64,000 nucleotides of DNA from Novosphingobium sp. IK01 (lineage in GTDB: Bacteria; Pseudomonadota; Alphaproteobacteria; Sphingomonadales; Sphingomonadaceae): the NCBI RefSeq assembly GCF_033242265.1, contig NZ_BTFW01000001.1, positions 1 through 64,000 of the forward strand, given 5' to 3'. The position numbers and the translations under genes were made by a program. Under the pieces are notes generated by a model that saw nothing but the letters and a program-made list of their open reading frames with translations, was not told the origin of the DNA and did not search any database. Shown here piece after piece: positions 56,291 to 64,000 of the stretch; the first letter of the stretch is position 1; every line of letters begins with the position of its first letter.

Positions 56291-57028
56291 ATGGATCTGA
56301 TGGCCGAAGCTGTAACCGTGGTGGGGCGCCTGCGCGAGGTGAGCGTGGGGCTGGCCGCCGGGCGCGTCACGGTGGTCTGTGGGCCCAACGGGGCGGGCAA
56401 ATCGACCCTGCTGGCGGTTCTGGCCGGCTTGCAGGCGCCCGATGCGGGCCGTGTCGTGCTCGGCCACAATCGCCTGACCGACCTGACCCCGCGCGAGCGG
56501 GCCATGGCCGTGGGCTATCTGCCACAGGCCGGCGAAGTGGCCTGGAACGTGACGGTCGAGACACTGGTGCGGCTGGGCCGCCTGCCGCATCGCACGTCCG
56601 ACAAGCTCGACGCAGCGGCCGCCGCTGCCGCGATCCGGGCGCTCGATCTCCAGTCGCTGGCCGCGCGCGAGGTGGGCACGCTCTCGGGGGGGGAGCGCGC
56701 ACGGGCCCTGCTGGCACGGGTTCTGGCCGGACAGCCGCGCTGGGTTCTGGCCGATGAACCGTTTGCCGCGCTCGATCTGGCCCACCAGCAGGCGCTGATG
56801 GCCCATTTCCGCCGTCTGGCCGATCAGGGTGTGGGTGTGGCCGTGGTGATGCACGATCTGTCGCTGGCGATGAACCATGCCGATCATGTCATCGTGCTGG
56901 AGCGCGGGACAGTGGCGGCCTCGGGCGCGCCCCATGTCGCACTTTCGCCCGAGGTGCTGCATCAGGTCTGGGGGGTCAATGCCCGCTGGTTCGGGGACGG
57001 GCGGGCGCGGGCGCTGGCGATCGGCTGA
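56291..57028 (+). CDS. btuD: BtuD-type cobalamin ABC ATPase
   Basis: 245 residues. Walker [10 protein letters not shown] (31-39), Q-loop [10 protein letters not shown], signature [15 protein letters not shown], Walker [14 protein letters not shown]-loop [13 protein letters not shown]. FecE/BtuD subfamily. Last gene of the btuBFCD operon. Confidence 0.93.
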   Translation: MDLMAEAVTVVGRLREVSVGLAAGRVTVVCGPNGAGKSTLLAVLAGLQAPDAGRVVLGHNRLTDLTPRERAMAVGYLPQAGEVAWNVTVETLVRLGRLPHRTSDKLDAAAAAAAIRALDLQSLAAREVGTLSGGERARALLARVLAGQPRWVLADEPFAALDLAHQQALMAHFRRLADQGVGVAVVMHDLSLAMNHADHVIVLERGTVAASGAPHVALSPEVLHQVWGVNARWFGDGRARALAIG

Positions 57029-57156
57029 ACGCGCCGGGGGGCAGGGCGCGGCTTGCAAGTATTGTCTGGCGGCGGGGTGCTTCCCACATGATGGGGCCTG
57101 ATGTCGCGCTTTTCCGGTCGGGCGCCGCCATGGCGCGCAGCGGGCTTGCATGAATT

Positions 57157-57171
57157 GAACAAATATGGAAC
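57157..57171. promoter_or_regulatory. LexA (SOS) box of uvrA
   Basis: GAAC-AAATATG-GAAC is an exact GAAC-N7-GAAC direct repeat, the alphaproteobacterial LexA site. It lies 10 bp before the uvrA ATG, where a bound repressor would block transcription. Confidence 0.85.
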
Positions 57172-57181
57172 ACCGGCCGCC

Positions 57182-60169
<2,988 letters not shown>

Positions 60170-60212
60170 GGCCCACCAGATCCTCTGCGCGCGGGAAGGA
60201 ACGGTGCGGCTC

Positions 60213-61030
60213 ATGATCCTCCCCGCCCGGCGGGGAGGTGGCAGGCCGAAGGCCTGACGGAGGGGCAGGGGGCGCAGGTCGTGGCGCCTGCTGCCATGGT
60301 AGCGCCATTCCCCCTCCACCCCGCTTCGCGCGGTCCCCCTCCCCGCGAGGCGGGGAGGAACGGGGCGGCGCATGATCCTCCCCGCCTGCGGGGAGGTGGC
60401 AGGCCGAAGGCCTGACGGAGGGGCAGGGGCGCAGGTCGGGGCGCCTGCCGCCACGGCAGCGCCATTCCCCCTCCACCCCGCTTCGCGCGGTCCCCCTCCC
60501 CGCGAGGCGGGGAGGAACGGTGCGGCTCATGATCCTCCCCGCCCGGCGGGGAGGTGGCAGGCCGAAGGCCTGACGGAGGGGCAGGGGGCGCAGGTCGTGG
60601 CGCCTGCTGCCATGGTAGCGCCATTCCCCCTCCACCCCGCTTCGCGCGGTCCCCCTCCCCGCGAGGCGGGGAGGAACGGGGCGGCTCATGATCCTCCCCG
60701 CCCGGCGGGGAGATGGCAGGCCGAAGGCCTGACGGAGGGGCAGGGGGCGCAGGTCGGGGCCTGCCGCTATGGCAGCGTCATTCCCCCTCCACCCCGCTTC
60801 GCGCGGTCCCCCTCCCCGCGGGGCGGGGAGGAACGGGGTGGTGCATGATCCTCCCCGCTTGCGGGGAGGTGGCAGGCCGGAGGCCTGACGGAGGGGCAGG
60901 GGGCGCAGGTCGGGGTGCCTGCCGCTATGGCAGTGCCATTCCCCCTCCACCCCGCTTCGCGCGGTCCCCCTCCCCGCAGGGCGGGGAGGAATGGGGTGGT
61001 GCATGATCCTCCCTGCCTGCGGGGAGGGAT
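60213..61030. repeat. Tandem array of about five 158-bp palindromic units
   Basis: ATGATCCTCC marks each unit start at 60213, 60372, 60529, 60688, 60845 and a partial sixth at 61003, giving periods of 159, 157, 159, 157 and 158 bp. Each unit holds CTCCCCGCC-GCGGGGAG dyads, an AGGCCGAAGGCCTGACGG segment and CCCCCTCCACCCCGCTTCGC with its palindromic GGTCCCCCTCCCCGC partner. Units differ by a few bases, so the array is not a recent copy error. Open frames through it on both strands are artefacts of composition. A related single copy lies at 24204-24334. Confidence 0.92.
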
Positions 61031-61045
61031 GGGGCGTGGTTGTTT

Positions 61046-61086
61046 GCATATAAAGAAAACGGGGGCCCGCATTGCTGCGGGCCCCC
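61046..61086 (-). terminator. Strong intrinsic terminator on the minus strand
   Basis: A perfect 10-bp stem GGGGGCCCGC / GCGGGCCCCC with loop ATTGCT; on the minus strand GTTTTCTTTAT follows. No clear minus-strand gene lies just upstream of it. Confidence 0.8.
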
Positions 61087-61761
61087 ACTGTCGCTCGCTG
61101 CCACCGGGGGCGGCGTCGGGTGGTGCCTGACCGGCGGATGAGCGGGCGAGGGCCTTCCGGGGCACGAAGCCCCTGGGCCGCTTTCGGCACCCTTGCTGGA
61201 AAGGGCGGCGAAAGAGCTCTCGTGCGCGTTCCGCATCGCCTGCCCGGGGAAGAGCAGGGCCAGGAACCGGTCCCATACGCGCCTGGGGGCGGCATGGCGG
61301 GCGTTGCCTGCTTCGGGCACCGCTCCCACGCGCGACGATCACGAGTCCCCGTATCACGGGCGATCACGAACGTGCGGGACGGACCCCACCGAAGCTGGGC
61401 TGGCGCTGTTCACGGGCAAGTTCCGCATCCGGCCCCTGCATTCGCAGGACGTGTGGCACGCAGCCGCTCACTACCGAACATCGGCGCTTCGCCGTTGAAC
61501 TGCACCACGAACCCTTTGCGGACGCAGAAAGGCAACCTTTCCAGACCCGTGCGGGCTGGCCAGTGCAATCGACATTCCGTTCAGAAAGTTCGCTCGAAAA
61601 GCAGGAAAGTGGGGCAAGCCAAGGTGTTGGGCCCGGACTTTACGACACTTCATCGCTGTCGAGAAAGGCATGCTGCGCCCATCGGGTGAGTCGGGCAAGA
61701 GGAAAAAAACACGGATGGCGCGCCAGGCCTGAAGAAGCGATATGAAGGGGCTCCGAGTACT
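61087..61761. other. Unassigned DNA between two terminators
   Basis: About 675 bp with no confident gene. Minus-strand frames here (for example the stretch encoding RRVWDRFLALLFPGQA near 61240-61290) look partly coding but have no stop before the repeat array and no recognised family. A direct repeat CGATCACGA occurs twice at 61333-61370. The terminator at 61046 implies a minus-strand transcript from this region. Confidence 0.4.
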
Positions 61762-61800
61762 AAAAAAGGCCCCCTTCCGGCGAGGGAAGGGGGCCTTTTT
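61762..61800. terminator. Bidirectional intrinsic terminator of argG
   Basis: AAAAAAGGCCCCCTTCC / GGAAGGGGGCCTTTTT is a near-perfect dyad flanked by A and T runs, so it can stop transcription both ways. It lies 27 bp after the argG stop. Confidence 0.92.
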
Positions 61801-61826
61801 GTTTGCTGCGGTGCAGGCTGGTGCGA

Positions 61827-63041
61827 TCAGCGGCCCTGCTGGGCCAGCAGGCGCAGGCGCAGCGCGTTGAGCTTGATGAAGCCGGCGGCGTCCTTCTGGT
61901 CGTAGGCGCCCGCGTCGTCCTCGAACGTGACGTGGCGTTCGGAATAGAGGCTGTCGGGCGACTTGCGGCCGACGACCGAGGCCAGCCCCTTGTAGAGCTT
62001 GAGGCGCACGGTGCCGTTGACCTTGGCCTGGCTGGCGTCGATCGCGGCCTGGAGCATCTCGCGCTCGGGCGAGTACCAGAAGCCGTTGTAGATCAGCTCG
62101 GCATACTTGGGCATCAGCTCGTCCTTGAGGTGGGCTGCGCCACGGTCGAGCGTGATCGATTCGATGCCGCGATGGGCGACGGCATAGATCGTGCCGCCCG
62201 GCGTTTCGTACATGCCGCGGCTCTTCATGCCGACAAAGCGGTTCTCGACGAGGTCGAGGCGACCGATCCCGTGCTTGCGGCCCAGTTCGTTGAGCGCGGC
62301 GAGCAGGGTGGCCGGGCTCATCGCTTCGCCGTTGAGGGCGATGCCGTCACCCTTTGCGAAGTCGATCGTGATATATTCGGGGGTGTCGGGCGCGTCCTCG
62401 GGGTTGACCGTGCGCGAATAGACGTAGTCGGGCACTTCCTGCCACGGGTCTTCGAGAACCTTGCCTTCCGACGAGGTGTGCAGAAGGTTGGCATCGGTCG
62501 AGAACGGGCTTTCGCCGCGCTTGTCCTTGGGCACCGGGATCTGGTGGGCTTCGGCCCAGGCGATCAGCGCGGTGCGGCTGGTCAGGTCCCATTCGCGCCA
62601 CGGGGCAATGACCTTGATGCCCGGTTCGAGGGCATAGGCCGAGAGTTCGAAGCGGACCTGGTCGTTGCCCTTGCCGGTGGCGCCATGGGCCACGGCGTCG
62701 GCGCCGGTTTCGCGGGCGATTTCGATCAGGCGCTTGGAGATCAGCGGGCGCGCGATCGAGGTGCCGAGCAGGTAGTCGCCTTCATAGCGGGCATTGGCGC
62801 GCATCATCGGGAAGACGAAATCGCGCACGAATTCCTCGCGCAGGTCGTCGATGTAGATGTGCTCGGGCTTGACGCCCATCAGCTCGGCCTTGGCACGCGC
62901 GGGTTCGAGTTCCTCGCCCTGGCCAAGGTCGGCGGTGAAGGTCACGACTTCGCAGCCGTATTCCACCTGAAGCCACTTGAGGATGACGGAAGTATCGAGC
63001 CCGCCCGAATAGGCCAGGACGACACGCTTGATCTCGGACAT
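61827..63041 (-). CDS. argG: Argininosuccinate synthase
   Basis: 404 residues from ATG 63041 ([19 protein letters not shown]). The PP-loop ATP site is [41 protein letters not shown] and [10 protein letters not shown] are family hallmarks. It joins citrulline and aspartate using ATP in arginine synthesis. GAGGAG lies about ten bases upstream. Confidence 0.97.
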   Translation of the reverse strand: MSEIKRVVLAYSGGLDTSVILKWLQVEYGCEVVTFTADLGQGEELEPARAKAELMGVKPEHIYIDDLREEFVRDFVFPMMRANARYEGDYLLGTSIARPLISKRLIEIARETGADAVAHGATGKGNDQVRFELSAYALEPGIKVIAPWREWDLTSRTALIAWAEAHQIPVPKDKRGESPFSTDANLLHTSSEGKVLEDPWQEVPDYVYSRTVNPEDAPDTPEYITIDFAKGDGIALNGEAMSPATLLAALNELGRKHGIGRLDLVENRFVGMKSRGMYETPGGTIYAVAHRGIESITLDRGAAHLKDELMPKYAELIYNGFWYSPEREMLQAAIDASQAKVNGTVRLKLYKGLASVVGRKSPDSLYSERHVTFEDDAGAYDQKDAAGFIKLNALRLRLLAQQGR

Positions 63042-63169
63042 GGGCGGGCAACTCCTCAAAAGACGCGGCAACACAAAAGACGCGGGGCGCCTATCAGGGA
63101 GGGGGGCGGTCTGCAAGGCAAACGGGGGCGTTTTGCGCCCCCGTGTCCGATTCCCTGGTGTTTGACTGG

Positions 63170-63192
63170 AAAATCGCCGAAAAGGCGAATTT
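63170..63192 (-). terminator. Possible terminator after the 3-hydroxybutyrate dehydrogenase gene
   Basis: On the minus strand TTCGCC-TTTT-CGGCGA is followed by TTTTCC, eight bases after the stop. A second GC hairpin (CGGGGGCG/CGCCCCCG near 63122-63143) backs it up. Confidence 0.5.
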
Positions 63193-63199
63193 CAGGCCA

Positions 63200-63982
63200 T
63201 CAGTTCATGAACCATCCGTGGCTGGCCACCAGCGACTGGCCGGTCAGCGCATTGCTGGGGAAGGCCGCGAAAAACAGGGCCACTTCGGCGATGTCCTCGA
63301 CCGTGGTAAACTCGCCATCGACGGTCTGGCCGAGCATGACCTTCTTGACCACCTCGTCCTCGCTGATGCCCAGTTCCTTCGCCTGTTCGGGGATCTGCTT
63401 GTCGACCAGCGGGGTGCGCACGAAGCCGGGGCAGATCACGTTGGTGCGCACGCCCTTGGGGCCGCCTTCCTTGGCGATCGTGCGGGCCAGCCCCTCCAGC
63501 CCGTGCTTGGCGGTCACGTAGGCGCTCTTGAGCGGCGAGGCGAGCTTGGAGTGGACCGAGCCCATGAACAGGATCGCGCCCGCGCCCTTGGCGTACATGT
63601 GGGGCAGGACCGCCTTGCTGGTGAGGAAGGCGCCGTCGAGGTGGATGGCGAGCATCTTCTTCCAGTCGGCGAAGGCGAAGGCCTCGACCGGGTTGACGAT
63701 CTGGATACCGGCATTGGACACGAGGATGTCGACCCCGCCCCAGGTTTCGACGACCTTGGCGACGCCCGCGTTGACCTGTTCCTCGCTGGTCACGTCCATT
63801 TCCACGGCCAGCGCCTGTCCCGGATGGCTGGCGTTGATGGCATCGGCAGCGGCCTGCGCGGCGTCGAGCTTGAGATCGGCGATGGCGACTTTGGCGCCAG
63901 CGGCGGCATAGGTCTTGGCGATGGCCAGCCCGATGCCGCTGGCCGATCCGGTGACGATGGCGATCTTGTCGTTGAGATTCAT
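63200..63982 (-). CDS. 3-hydroxybutyrate dehydrogenase (SDR family)
   Basis: 260 residues. NAD site [25 protein letters not shown], catalytic Ser in [10 protein letters not shown] and YVTAK (Tyr-xxx-Lys), then [20 protein letters not shown], and the C-terminal [16 protein letters not shown], a pattern specific for 3-hydroxybutyrate dehydrogenases. It links ketone-body or PHB breakdown to acetoacetate. The start ATG is at 63982; the window ends 18 bases upstream. Confidence 0.92.
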   Translation of the reverse strand: MNLNDKIAIVTGSASGIGLAIAKTYAAAGAKVAIADLKLDAAQAAADAINASHPGQALAVEMDVTSEEQVNAGVAKVVETWGGVDILVSNAGIQIVNPVEAFAFADWKKMLAIHLDGAFLTSKAVLPHMYAKGAGAILFMGSVHSKLASPLKSAYVTAKHGLEGLARTIAKEGGPKGVRTNVICPGFVRTPLVDKQIPEQAKELGISEDEVVKKVMLGQTVDGEFTTVEDIAEVALFFAAFPSNALTGQSLVASHGWFMN

Positions 63983-64000
63983 GGGGTAGGCAACTCCAGT

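Noticed and set aside
60213..61030. Could the array be a CRISPR?
   Set aside because: Units are about 158 bp, nearly identical along their whole length, with no 24-48-bp repeat/unique-spacer alternation and no cas genes.
61623..61650. AAAGTCCGGGC on the minus strand, a fragment of the RNase P RNA core
   Set aside because: The other conserved RNase P segments (for example the 3' P4 strand and AGAAA elements) are not found nearby; likely chance.
61471..61698. A 75-codon minus-strand open frame (MPDSPDGRSMPF...)
   Set aside because: No ribosome site, no recognisable family, Arg-rich random-looking translation.

Overview
The window is GC-rich chromosomal DNA from an alphaproteobacterium. It looks like a Sphingomonadales member, close to Novosphingobium. 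This rests on sequence character and gene content seen here: GC-rich codon use, TonB-dependent receptors, a CrtZ-type carotenoid hydroxylase, a LexA box of the alphaproteobacterial GAAC-N7-GAAC form, an FNR/FixK-type box, and an enlarged sigma-54-controlled psp operon. The species assignment is inference; no rRNA is present.

Layout. (1) 1-11019: a pyrimidine-degradation (Rut) island. rutB, rutC, rutD and an NCS1 nucleobase permease form a tight minus-strand operon followed by a DUF481 outer-membrane protein. rutA lies 5.5 kb away, beyond a TonB-dependent receptor (broken by a one-base frameshift), a NarL-type response regulator and a PAS hybrid histidine kinase. (2) 11354-15564: tRNA-Thr(TGT), rarA, a YqjI-like PadR regulator with its own palindrome, a GT4 glycosyltransferase and a small secreted Tyr/Gly protein. 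(3) 15692-18845: typA, a non-coding stretch with a terminator-tipped structured-RNA candidate, and a DUF805 membrane protein. (4) 18893-24092: ybbP-ybbA divergent from a tesA-like lipoprotein esterase, then recF. (5) 24204-28623: pspF divergent from a sigma-54 psp operon (small leader protein, pspA, pspB, pspC and four further short membrane/coiled-coil proteins). (6) 28687-34525: sufE, a DUF454 protein, a MOSC protein, crtZ, a small secreted protein, leuC, a UDG-superfamily glycosylase, a mini membrane protein and leuD. (7) 34533-41544: a three-gene transglutaminase / circularly permuted ATP-grasp-Alpha-E / DUF2126 cassette, then a TRIC-type channel. (8) 42466-49405: the TCA block lpd-sucB-sucA and mdh, all minus strand. 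(9) 49796-51826: a small hypothetical gene and a SleB-type wall hydrolase. (10) 51933-57028: a cobalamin riboswitch with a Shine-Dalgarno-sequestering hairpin ahead of btuB-btuF-btuC-btuD. (11) 57157-60169: LexA-box-controlled uvrA. (12) 60213-61800: a tandem array of ~158-bp palindromic units and unassigned DNA. (13) 61827-63982: argG and a 3-hydroxybutyrate dehydrogenase.

How the genes work together. The Rut genes would open uracil (RutA), hydrolyse ureidoacrylate (RutB) and process the resulting C3 acid (RutC, RutD), with nitrogen released as ammonia. The permease, the TonB receptor and the two-component pair plausibly supply uptake and sensing, but rutE and rutF are absent from the window. 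The btu genes form a complete outer-membrane-to-cytoplasm vitamin B12 import system under B12 feedback. The psp genes form an envelope-stress response controlled by PspF. leuC and leuD encode the two halves of one enzyme but are separated by two unrelated small genes.

The least characterised parts are the ATP-grasp/Alpha-E/transglutaminase cassette, the run of PspB-like mini-proteins, the Rut-associated signalling genes, and the tandem palindrome array. All calls come from reading the sequence; no database search was run.
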